Part shown: piece by piece, positions 1 to 7,309 of the stretch
Position numbering within the stretch: position 1 is the stretch's first letter
Layout of the letters: each line of letters begins with the position of its first letter
Source of the DNA: an uncultured Lachnoclostridium sp.
GTDB lineage: Bacteria; Bacillota; Clostridia; Lachnospirales; Lachnospiraceae
Length of the DNA: 52,432 bases
Assembly: GCA_947178155.1 (NCBI GenBank)
Contig: CAMWXG010000003.1
Location: 1-52,432, forward strand
Direction: 5' to 3'
Program-made: the position numbers and the translations under genes
The notes under the pieces: model-generated
Databases searched by the model: none
Told to the model about the DNA's origin: nothing
The model's input: the letters and a program-made list of their open reading frames with translations, nothing else

Positions 1-8
1 AGCTTTTT

Positions 9-422
9 CTAAAATTCAAAGCCGGGACGCATATAATCACTATACTTTGCTTTCAATTCCTTAATAAGCGAAATTTTTAAATAATCAACTAAATTATCAA
101 TACCATCTGATTCGGCAATAATATTTTGTATCTCCCAAAATATAACATCATATTTATTTAAGTTCTTCTTAAATTCAGAATTTCTAGCAATCTTAAGGTC
201 TTTAAAAAGCAGCATTGAATCACAGCTTTTATCATAATATGCTGCAAGCATTTCTGCTGCCATTGATTTACCAAAACGCCTTGGACGACTTACACAAATA
301 TACCTGTCTCTTTTTCCTAAAACTTTATTTGTACATGCAATAAGCTCAGATTTATCAACATATATATCATCATTAACTGAAATTTCAAATAAATCATTTC
401 CTTTATTTAAATATAGGCCCAT
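9..422 (-). pseudogene. Truncated AAA-ATPase-like protein (N-terminal fragment)
   Basis: The 137-residue product begins MGLYLNKGNDLFEI and contains IYVDKSELI followed by CVSRPRRFGKSM. These match the N-terminus of the predicted AAA-ATPase family common in gut Firmicutes, where the RRFGKS stretch is the P-loop-like nucleotide site. Full-length members are normally over 500 residues, so this ends after roughly the first quarter, at a TAG codon eight bases from the window edge. Either a nonsense mutation broke the gene or it was cut by rearrangement; the remainder would lie to the left of the window. Family recognition is fairly sure. The pseudogene call is inference because the downstream DNA is not visible. 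Confidence 0.6.
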
Positions 423-1516
423 GATATCACCTCAATTCGCTTAAGCAAGCCACTTTATATATTATTAAACCGCAAATCATTTGATACCCTGCTTTTTAAA
501 TATAATATACAATATCTACTTTAGATTTACAACTAAAAACTGTTAATACCATAAATTATAAATATTTAAATTAATCCAAATACAGAGTATACTTGCATTA
601 ATGAAAATTTATGGCTTCGCGCTGTTTGCACAAACATTGCAATATGCACAAAAAGCAGCACAGATTGACATTATTATACTTCTGAAAACAGTAATGAAAT
701 ATATAAAATCGCATATGCCAAAACAATGAACAAATATTGGTTAGACTTTCACACAATGGATGTAAAAATGACCATTGATGACTTAAAAGAATTTCATCTT
801 CAAAATTCAATATACTAAAAATTCTCACAATTTTGTTGTAGATACAATGCGATATTGAAAAAATATGTTTCTATATCTATCATCTCTTTACATTTTTCTA
901 AGAATAATTTATTTTCTCTTGGTGAGTGACCTTTCCCACCTTATTGAAACTTCATTCTTTCACATTACCCAATCTTTTCCTTATATTAGAGTATTATAAC
1001 AGTTATTGTATAGGACATGCAACCAAAAAAATTCCAAATATTATTATTTAAAAAATACAAATAAGAATATGCATATACCAAAGCACAACTAAAAACAGCG
1101 GTTAACTTTTAAACCGCTGTTTATCTTAAAAACCATCAAACATAATTATAACCTATTCTTAATCAGTCACTAAACCTTTTTCCTATTACTCCTTCTTTAT
1201 TCAACATGCATTTCCTTTTTAATCTTTTCCTCTGTATTTAATACTGATTCCGCCACATCAATATAAACATATTTTAGCCTGTTATTAATAATGTATATAT
1301 ACTAATACCGCCAAAACGATAAAAGCTGTATTTGTGGAATATTATATCTACACTTAACTTGCAAAATGTATGATAAATTCAGCTGTGTCTTATGGATTGA
1401 AAGTACCTACGATGGCATTGGAACTTTCCAAAGTGGAACACAGGGACGGCAATTCTACATAACAAAATCTTTTATAAGTGACCTAATTGCTTTACATCAC
1501 TTTTACCTATTGCTTA
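423..1516. other. AT-rich region without a convincing gene
   Basis: About 1.1 kb with no credible intact gene. A plus-strand stretch ending at 818 reads as a short, low-complexity-free peptide containing KTMNKYWLDFHTMDV. It lacks a ribosome site and has a stop just upstream at 666-668, so it may be the decayed tail of a lost gene. The only strong structural signal is the hairpin at 1093-1122. The rest is AT-rich spacer between the broken ATPase gene and the RelA-like cassette. Confidence 0.5.
1093..1122. terminator. Perfect 11-bp hairpin, possible terminator
   Basis: The arms at 1093-1103 (AAACAGCGGTT) and 1112-1122 (AACCGCTGTTT) are perfectly complementary around an 8-nt loop. Short T or A runs lie on both sides, so it could stop transcription in either direction. 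It would protect the region downstream of the RelA-like cassette from read-through. The T tract is weak, so function is uncertain. Confidence 0.45.
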
Positions 1517-2056
1517 TTATTGGTCTTGTATATGTACTAATTGTCCTGCTTTAAATGCTAACAGCATCAATTCAATTGACTGTGCATCGCATCTCCGAAA
1601 CTTTAAGTAGTAATATAAAGTGTTTAAAAAATTCTTGAATGCAATACTTTTTTCTTTAACCATAGGCATATTAATTTCACTGTCAAGCATAAAGCTCGTT
1701 AACCGCGTTAACAAAAATTTTTCATTTACATAAAGGAGTCTGTCATCATCAATCTGTTCTTTTAATTGAATCGGTTTTCTCTTAAGCAGCCAAAAAGTTT
1801 CATATGCTTTTATCTTTATTTCATTAACATGCTCTATCTGCTGATAATCTTTTAATCGTTGCACATCAGAAAAATAATCCATTATAGCATGTGTTAACGC
1901 CATCTGATGTATATACGCCACATGTCCCAAGTTGTTTATTTTTAAAAAGTCCAGCATTTCCTGACTAATCTGTTGGATACGCCTTTCAATAACCTCTATT
2001 CCTACATCAGACACTAAATCATCATACTTGATATATGTGTTTTCAATATTATTCAT
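1517..2056 (-). CDS. Unrecognised 179-residue protein, third gene of RelA-like cassette
   Basis: I do not recognise a family. The product is predicted helical and soluble, with no signal peptide or membrane segment, and begins MNNIENTYIKYDDLV. A GTG lies three codons upstream, but the ATG at 2056 is preferred because GGGAAG sits 8 nt before it. The start codon overlaps the stop of the preceding 73-residue gene by 8 bp (ATGAATAA), so the two are translationally coupled. Position at the end of a three-gene cassette behind an alarmone-synthetase-like gene suggests a partner role, for example antidote or effector, but nothing in the sequence proves this. Confidence 0.6.
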   Translation of the reverse strand: MNNIENTYIKYDDLVSDVGIEVIERRIQQISQEMLDFLKINNLGHVAYIHQMALTHAIMDYFSDVQRLKDYQQIEHVNEIKIKAYETFWLLKRKPIQLKEQIDDDRLLYVNEKFLLTRLTSFMLDSEINMPMVKEKSIAFKNFLNTLYYYLKFRRCDAQSIELMLLAFKAGQLVHIQDQ

Positions 2057-2270
2057 AGTAATCACTTCCCGTTAATTCATAAACCATAGCACAATTCTTA
2101 CTTGGAAGAAAATCACGATAAATTTGATACTCCCTTTTTTCAGCCTCCCCTGTATGAATACGCGCGCTATTACCCAGCTTATGATTCCTAACCTTTCCAC
2201 TGCTAATTAACGCAATTCCATTTTTGGCTATCTCACTTGCAAAGCTTCCCTGTGCCTTGAGGGTGTCCAT
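2049..2270 (-). CDS. Unrecognised 73-residue protein, second gene of RelA-like cassette
   Basis: Small basic protein beginning MDTLKAQGSFASEIAKNG. No family is recognised and no membrane segment is seen. A strong AGGAGG (2279-2284) stands 8 nt before the ATG and directly abuts the stop of the RelA-like gene 15 bp upstream, which supports real translation. Its 3' end overlaps the next gene by 8 bp. The tight packing says all three are one transcript. Small proteins beside toxic small alarmone synthetases are often neutralisers, which is the best guess here but remains inference. Confidence 0.55.
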   Translation of the reverse strand: MDTLKAQGSFASEIAKNGIALISSGKVRNHKLGNSARIHTGEAEKREYQIYRDFLPSKNCAMVYELTGSDYYE

Positions 2271-2285
2271 TTGATTTTCCTCCTT

Positions 2286-3248
2286 TTACTCGTCAAGCAC
2301 TGATTGCAAACAACCATAAGGCGTATCTAGCGATACTTCCTTGTTCCTTGACACTTTTTCTTCTTTTTTGTTTACTGTTTCCAAAACCTCTGTTTCTTCA
2401 GCTCCATCCATATTATCTTTTTTTGATAGTGTATTTTCAAGAGCCATTATTTCAAGTTTTTTTAAACGATTAAAAAAACTACTCATTTCATCTGCCAAAC
2501 CAGACAATCTGTTCAGCAATTCTGTATATTCCTTTAAAACCTTATCATTTTGATAATAAGGATACACAACTGCATGATCGATCTCGCCCCATCCTTCCTC
2601 AAACAAAGTGCGAACTTGTATTTCTAAATATATACCTTTATACTTAATGATATAATGCACTGAACGGTATATTTTCCCATCTATAACACTATCCGGCGGA
2701 AGTACTTCATCATAAATATCGCGTGCATCACCATTTCTTATATGGACTTTTGGTTTCTCAGCAATATAAAAATGAGTATCATCGTTATCAAAGTCTGAAA
2801 TCGAATCTCTTATATAATATTCTACATCATTATCAAACTTAGATAAAATATAATAATGAAACCCTTGCCAGTCTGCTTTAAAAAGGACAAGACATCTTAT
2901 TCCTATTAAATCTGTTATAAATTTTTCATAATTTGACTTATCCAATTTTTTATATTTATGATGATTTTCTTGTTTCTTTCGCACTATTTTAGCAAGCAAA
3001 TGTTCCGGATTTTTTACCCTTGAATGTATAGAATGAATTCTTACTTTTTCCTCGTCTTCACTCTTGTCTTTATTCATATCTTTCAAATAAGCATCAAAAA
3101 AATCTTCCATTATTTTTTGATATTTCTCATCTTTTTTCAAAACGAAATCATCATATATATCACAGAGTTCCTCCCACGATATTCCTGCACTTTGAAACAA
3201 CTCTTTAGTGATGTTATACTTTTTCAAAAAAAGTTCCTTCGTAATCAC
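2286..3248 (-). CDS. RelA/SpoT-domain (alarmone synthetase-like) protein
   Basis: The 320-residue product carries a nucleotidyltransferase core of the RelA/SpoT synthetase type. It shows RVKNPEHLLAKI near residues 77-88, DLIGIR at 113-118, YRSVHY at 194-199, EIQVRT at 209-214 and EGWGEIDH at 218-225. These correspond to the substrate and pyrophosphate-transfer motifs of small alarmone synthetases. There is no HD hydrolase, TGS or ACT domain, so it is not the housekeeping Rel. The C-terminal 60 residues are charged and probably disordered. The start is GTG, with GGGG eight bases upstream. Context, first of three tightly packed genes with two unknown small ones, fits a toxSAS-like toxin-antitoxin cassette or an accessory stress synthetase. 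The domain call is fairly sure; the biological role is inferred. Confidence 0.75.
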   Translation of the reverse strand: MITKELFLKKYNITKELFQSAGISWEELCDIYDDFVLKKDEKYQKIMEDFFDAYLKDMNKDKSEDEEKVRIHSIHSRVKNPEHLLAKIVRKKQENHHKYKKLDKSNYEKFITDLIGIRCLVLFKADWQGFHYYILSKFDNDVEYYIRDSISDFDNDDTHFYIAEKPKVHIRNGDARDIYDEVLPPDSVIDGKIYRSVHYIIKYKGIYLEIQVRTLFEEGWGEIDHAVVYPYYQNDKVLKEYTELLNRLSGLADEMSSFFNRLKKLEIMALENTLSKKDNMDGAEETEVLETVNKKEEKVSRNKEVSLDTPYGCLQSVLDE

Positions 3249-4192
3249 TCTATCTACCCCTATATATAATGTACTTATAACTGTCTTTTCTATTTTTTCC
3301 TGCCACTATTATTGGTCTAATATAAACCTATCCTGATCTCAAGCATTCTTTGAAAATGTTCCCAATTATATCCATTTATCCAATAATTAATAATCTTCTT
3401 AAAGAAAAAAATAGTCACACAGTTTCTCCCTCTATTGCAATTCATAAAAACTTGCATAACACGATTAATGTATTTATCTTAATTGACTTTCCGCTTTCTG
3501 TCAAGTATTTTGCAGTTATAGAACACATCTGTTTCATAAATTTTTAATCACTTATAAAAGCCTGTTGTCATTTAACAAGCAGTTAAACATACTACTTTTA
3601 TAAGCTTTTCCTGGGCTTTTATAAGCTTTTTTATGGACTGTGATAAAACATTTTTTATGTGTCATCAATACAAACCCGCTTATTAATTAAATGATTTTAA
3701 ACCGTTTTCTGACAAAACAGCACTGTTGTCTTCTGAAAATACAATATCCAGTGCATACTTTCAGTTTTCCAGTCTTCCCTGCTTGTTTCCGGTAATTTTT
3801 CTGCACTTGTACATAGGCTTGTAATATGATAACCGTTTTCTTCTGATGTGCTATTTTTTACCTTGTGCTCTGCAGAAAAAATACTGCACAGCCATTCCCA
3901 TTCATTTTAATTTCTAATCCAGACTGTGTTTTTTGTTTTTCTGCATATCCTTTTTTCTGTCCTGCCATTATTTTTAATGAAACTCTCCGCAGCAAGCTGC
4001 GGAGTATCAGCCCAAGACTCACTTCGTTCGCCATTTGAATATGGTTGAAAATATTTTTATGAAACTGACGTGAGTTATAGATAATATATGCAGTCATTAA
4101 TCTTTCATGCATATTTCTCTGGTAATAGTAACAAAAGTTTATTACAAATATTACATTTCCTGAAAACTAATTGTTAACACAATTTCACTACT
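3249..4192. other. Non-coding stretch with a strong hairpin
   Basis: No supportable gene in about 940 bp. A GC-rich palindrome at 3985-4004 (arms CTCCGCAGC and GCTGCGGAG) stands out from AT-rich surroundings. The 84-codon frame across it has no ribosome site and an odd composition. GTAATAGTAAC near 4124 belongs to a family of GTTACT/AGTAAC repeats seen elsewhere in the window. The area downstream of metG shows no clear T-tailed terminator. Confidence 0.45.
3985..4004. repeat. GC-rich inverted repeat
   Basis: Arms CTCCGCAGC and GCTGCGGAG are perfectly complementary with a 2-nt centre (effective loop 4). The high GC is unlike the flanking sequence. It lies downstream of metG on that gene's strand but has no T-run, so it is more like a dispersed palindromic element than an intrinsic terminator. 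Confidence 0.4.
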
Positions 4193-5830
4193 TTATTTTT
4201 CAAGCAATTTCACTACTTTTTCTGTTTCCTGTTCAATTACCGCTTTATCTATTCTTTCATACAAAAGTTGTATTTCTGGAATGTGATATCCACACTTAAC
4301 CTGCTGTCTTTTCCAGTTATTCTGCAAATCAAGCCAGCTACAAACCTTTTTTGATGAAAATGGCAAAAACGGATATAACAAAACAGCAAGATTTGCAATA
4401 ATCTGAACACATTGAAAAAGAGTATTTTTGCAGGCTTTTTCATTAGTAGTTCTTGTAATCCACGGAGTTTTAGTATCAAAATACTTATTAGATTTTCTGA
4501 CAAAATCAAATATTATACTTAGTGCATCTTTAAATGCACCTTTTTCTATTAGTATCCCTGTTTTAATAAACAATTCATCAATCTGGTCTGCGATATCTTT
4601 ATCTAACTCCCCTACAGGCACAATTCCATCCCAATATTTAATAATAAATGATAAGGACCTGTTTACAAAATTGCCATATGCCCCCAAAAGCTCTCCGTTG
4701 TGACTATTTACAAACTCTCTCCACGAAAAATCTGCATCTTTTTTCTCTGGTCCGTTTGCAATAAAGAAATATCGAATTGAATCAGGATTATAATTTTCTA
4801 CAATATCTTTTACCCATATTGCATAATTTTGACTTGTTGATATTTTCCGTCCCTCAAGTGTCAAATATTCGCTTGAAACAATCCTATCCGGCAGATGGAA
4901 ACCTCCTCCGTTTGCAATCAGCAAAGCAGGAAGAATAATAGTATGAAATGGAATATTATCTTTTCCATGTACATAATAATGTTTGGAATTTGGTCCCCAT
5001 AATTCATCAAAATTTACTTTTCGCTCTTCACAAACCTGCTTACTTGCAGACAAATATCCTAACACATTCTCTGCCCAAATATAAATTGTTTTATCCTCAT
5101 ATCCATCTTTTGGAACATCAATTCCCCATTCCAAATCTCTAGTCAAAGCTCTGTCTCTTACACCTTCATCTAAATAGCGATTTGTAAATGAAACTGCATT
5201 TTTTCTCCATCCAACAGATTTATCAACCAATGCCCTTAATTCTTTTTCCAAACAGGATGTCGCTATATATAAATGCCTGGATTGCTTAAATGTTATTGGT
5301 CTGCCACATACTGCACAAATAGGATTAATCAGGCTTTCAGGTTCTAAAACTGTTCCACAGTTATCACACTGATCTCCTCTTGTATCCTTACCACACTTAG
5401 GACATATTCCTGTAACAAATCTATCTGCTAAGAAAGTCCTGCATTTTTCACAAAATACTTGTGGAGTTTCTTTTTCATATACATAATGACTTTGATATAA
5501 ACGTCTGTGAAATTCTCTTACAAATTTTTTATGATTTTCATCAGAAGTTTTTGTATATAAATCATAACTAAAACCTAATTTATCAAAACAATATTTAAAT
5601 TCCTCATGATAAAAATTACTGATTTCCTGCGGAGTTTTTCCTTCTTTCTTAGCCCTGATAGCAACTGGCGTTCCATGACAATCGCTTCCTGAAACAAAGA
5701 AAACACTATCTGAACATGCTCTATGATATCTTGCCAATATATCTCCTGGCAGTAATCCTGCTATATGACCTATATGCAGCGAACCATTAGCATATGGCCA
5801 TGCACCTCCAATTAAAATATTATTATTCAT
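4193..5830 (-). CDS. metG: Methionyl-tRNA synthetase, archaeal-like short form
   Basis: Class I synthetase that charges tRNA-Met in the cytoplasm. In its 545 residues, HIGH is at 19-22 and the KMSKS-loop equivalent is KISTS at 329-333, the variant seen in archaeal and MetRS2-type enzymes. The connective-peptide insert carries eight cysteines in four CxxC pairs (127/130, 143/146, 155/158, 172/175), a two-zinc-knuckle arrangement. The C-terminal EMAP-like tRNA-binding domain is absent. GAGG precedes the ATG. A T-box leader with a Met specifier lies upstream. Enzymes of this lineage are often second copies that tolerate MetRS inhibitors; whether this genome has another MetRS cannot be seen here. 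Enzyme identity is very sure. Confidence 0.93.
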   Translation of the reverse strand: MNNNILIGGAWPYANGSLHIGHIAGLLPGDILARYHRACSDSVFFVSGSDCHGTPVAIRAKKEGKTPQEISNFYHEEFKYCFDKLGFSYDLYTKTSDENHKKFVREFHRRLYQSHYVYEKETPQVFCEKCRTFLADRFVTGICPKCGKDTRGDQCDNCGTVLEPESLINPICAVCGRPITFKQSRHLYIATSCLEKELRALVDKSVGWRKNAVSFTNRYLDEGVRDRALTRDLEWGIDVPKDGYEDKTIYIWAENVLGYLSASKQVCEERKVNFDELWGPNSKHYYVHGKDNIPFHTIILPALLIANGGGFHLPDRIVSSEYLTLEGRKISTSQNYAIWVKDIVENYNPDSIRYFFIANGPEKKDADFSWREFVNSHNGELLGAYGNFVNRSLSFIIKYWDGIVPVGELDKDIADQIDELFIKTGILIEKGAFKDALSIIFDFVRKSNKYFDTKTPWITRTTNEKACKNTLFQCVQIIANLAVLLYPFLPFSSKKVCSWLDLQNNWKRQQVKCGYHIPEIQLLYERIDKAVIEQETEKVVKLLEK

Positions 5831-5977
5831 ATTTACCTCATTTCCACAATGCTATATACACATAATTCAATGTTTATGCATATAGCATTTGCTTATTTAT
5901 TGTGATAACAACTTGTGACACTTTAACTTTATCAGGTGATTCCATGTTTTTTAAAATATTAAAAAATTATCTGCATC

Positions 5978-6265
5978 ATAAAAAGCCCTCCTCTCTGAAA
6001 AATTTCTTTTTCAGGGACGAGAGCTTGTCGCTTCGTGTTACCACCCTAAATTCACATACACCTCACAATGTATGCCTTATCAACTACGGATGAGAAATGA
6101 TTCATCGATAGTCTATCACTGTAACGGGTGCACCCGTCGTAGCCTTGGCATATTGCTTCGGTACGCAGCTCCGAGACCATTTTCAACAATTCCTTCCATG
6201 CCTGCTCTCACCAACACAAGCTCTCTGTGATGTATCTAATTGCTTACTCTTCTCTTCATAGCCTT
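5978..6265 (-). ncRNA. T-box leader, methionine-specific
   Basis: Read on the minus strand, the transcript has the Stem I landmarks GAGAGCAGGCATGGAAGG and then AAAATGGTCTCGGAGC, whose specifier position reads ATG (Met). The T-box itself, AGGGTGGTAACACG, is at 6047-6034, and its TGGT can pair with the ACCA end of tRNA-Met. Downstream, the CTGAAAAA/TTTTTCAG hairpin, extended by CCTCC/GGAGG-type pairing, ends in a T-run near 5978 and forms the terminator. Uncharged tRNA-Met should stabilise the antiterminator and allow metG transcription. Specifier and target gene agree. Confidence 0.9.
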
Positions 6266-6272
6266 TCTATAA

Positions 6273-6301
6273 AATATAATATAAAAATCAGAAAAAGTCA
6301 A
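6273..6301 (-). promoter_or_regulatory. Sigma-A promoter of the metG T-box transcript
   Basis: TTGACT (6301-6296) and TATATT (6278-6273) are separated by 17 bp and point toward the T-box leader. Transcription should begin near 6265. Confidence 0.7.
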
Positions 6302-6338
6302 ATTAAATTCTGTCACTACAAGGTAAAGATTTTAATAC

Positions 6339-6404
6339 TTGTTACCATTCACTTCGTTACCAGTAACAAACAGTGCTTTCAGTAAAGAATACACACATTT
6401 TGCC
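6339..6404 (+). repeat. Direct repeat copy A flanking the ABC/two-component block
   Basis: About 66 nt beginning TTGTTACCATTCACTTCG. It aligns with copy B at 11736-11800 with roughly 56 of 66 positions identical and one gap, in the same orientation. The two copies bracket the ABC transporter and two-component genes. Copy B still shows clean internal inverted repeats; copy A is more decayed. Confidence 0.7.
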
Positions 6405-6464
6405 AAAATAAGATTTTGTTCCAAAATAAGATTTTGTTCCAAAATAAGATTTTGTTCCAAAATC
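6403..6464 (+). repeat. 18-bp tandem repeat, 3.4 copies
   Basis: The unit CCAAAATAAGATTTTGTT occurs three times in perfect tandem (6403-6420, 6421-6438, 6439-6456) plus CCAAAATC. Each unit is itself near-palindromic around AAAATAAGATTTT. It lies about 85 bp before the ABC ATPase start, so it may be an operator array or a slippage-prone spacer. Confidence 0.85.
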
Positions 6465-6479
6465 ACGCAAAATCTGCGT
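6465..6479. promoter_or_regulatory. Small inverted repeat upstream of the ABC transporter
   Basis: ACGCA and TGCGT separated by 5 nt (AAATC), directly after the tandem repeat and about 70 bp before the ATPase start. It is a candidate binding site for the adjacent response regulator. The evidence is position and symmetry only. Confidence 0.3.
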
Positions 6480-6549
6480 AATTTACTCATTCATTTTTAC
6501 AGCAAAAAAAATACAATACTGTTATCAAAAGCAAAGGAGAATTGAAAAT

Positions 6550-7299
6550 ATGCCTACATTATTAGAAGCGAAAAACGTAACAAAAGTTTATGCGAAATCA
6601 CAACACCCAAGCCTTAATAATGTATCATTCAGCGTAACAAAAGGCGAATTTATTGCCATTATGGGAGCTTCTGGATCAGGAAAGACTACATTGCTTAATG
6701 TTCTTTCTACTATTGATACACCCACTAGTGGCGATATCACAATAAATGGTGTCAATCTTAAAAACCTGACTGATTCCAAAGCAGCGGATTTCCGCCGGGA
6801 TAATCTGGGATTTATTTTCCAAGAGTACCTGCTGTTGGACAGTCTCACTATTTTTGAAAATATCGCTGTTCCCCTGACTTTACAGAAACTCCCACCCCAA
6901 AAAATAGAAAACATGATACGAAGTCTGGCAGAAACATTTGGCATTGACGCACAGTTAAATAAATATCCAAGTGAGCTTTCAGGCGGGCAAAGGCAACGTG
7001 CTTCTGCTCTAAGGGCTATTGTGAAACATCCAAACATTTTATTTGCTGATGAACCGACAGGAGCATTGGATTCAAGTTCCGCAACAGATTTACTGAATAC
7101 TTTAAAAAAGTCAAATGAGAGCCTCCATACTACGATACTAATGGTCACACATGATGCTTATGCTGCAAGTTTTGCTGATCGTATCATGATTTTTAAAGAC
7201 GGATGTATCATTAAGGAATTATTTAAGCAGAATGGCGACAGGCGTACATTCTATGAAGCCATTACACAAGAAATAGCAAAATTAGACACAGAAAGGTAG
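6550..7299 (+). CDS. ABC transporter ATPase, BceA-like
   Basis: The 249-residue ATP-binding subunit powers the adjacent FtsX-type permease. Visible motifs are Walker A GASGSGKTT (about residues 39-47), the Q-loop in FIFQEY, the ABC signature LSGGQRQR, Walker B ILFADEPTGALD and the switch histidine in MVTHD. The ALD after Walker B and the overall length fit the MacB/BceA subgroup. AAAGGAGA lies 9 nt before the ATG. The permease starts 10 bp after the stop, so the two are one transcription unit. Together with the downstream kinase and regulator the context suggests peptide-antibiotic sensing and detoxification, as in Bce modules. The ATPase call is certain; the substrate is inferred. Confidence 0.92.
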   Translation: MPTLLEAKNVTKVYAKSQHPSLNNVSFSVTKGEFIAIMGASGSGKTTLLNVLSTIDTPTSGDITINGVNLKNLTDSKAADFRRDNLGFIFQEYLLLDSLTIFENIAVPLTLQKLPPQKIENMIRSLAETFGIDAQLNKYPSELSGGQRQRASALRAIVKHPNILFADEPTGALDSSSATDLLNTLKKSNESLHTTILMVTHDAYAASFADRIMIFKDGCIIKELFKQNGDRRTFYEAITQEIAKLDTER

Positions 7300-7309
7300 G
7301 AAATTACAC

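Noticed and set aside
598-828. 76-codon minus-strand frame
   Set aside because: Cysteine/phenylalanine-rich random-looking composition, no ribosome site, and antisense to the more protein-like plus-strand fragment.
1366-1554. 62-codon plus-strand frame ending in a hydrophobic stretch
   Set aside because: Overlaps the 3' end of the better-supported minus-strand gene, has no ribosome site and no recognisable family.
3350-3547. 65-codon plus-strand frame
   Set aside because: Low-complexity AT-rich composition and no ribosome site.
3858-4112. 84-codon minus-strand frame across the GC-rich palindrome
   Set aside because: No ribosome site; its reading runs through a repeat-like hairpin, so it looks like a translated repeat.
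6339-6545. 68-codon plus-strand frame with KIRFCS repeats
   Set aside because: It is the translation of the direct repeat and the 18-bp tandem repeat upstream of the ABC operon; no ribosome site.
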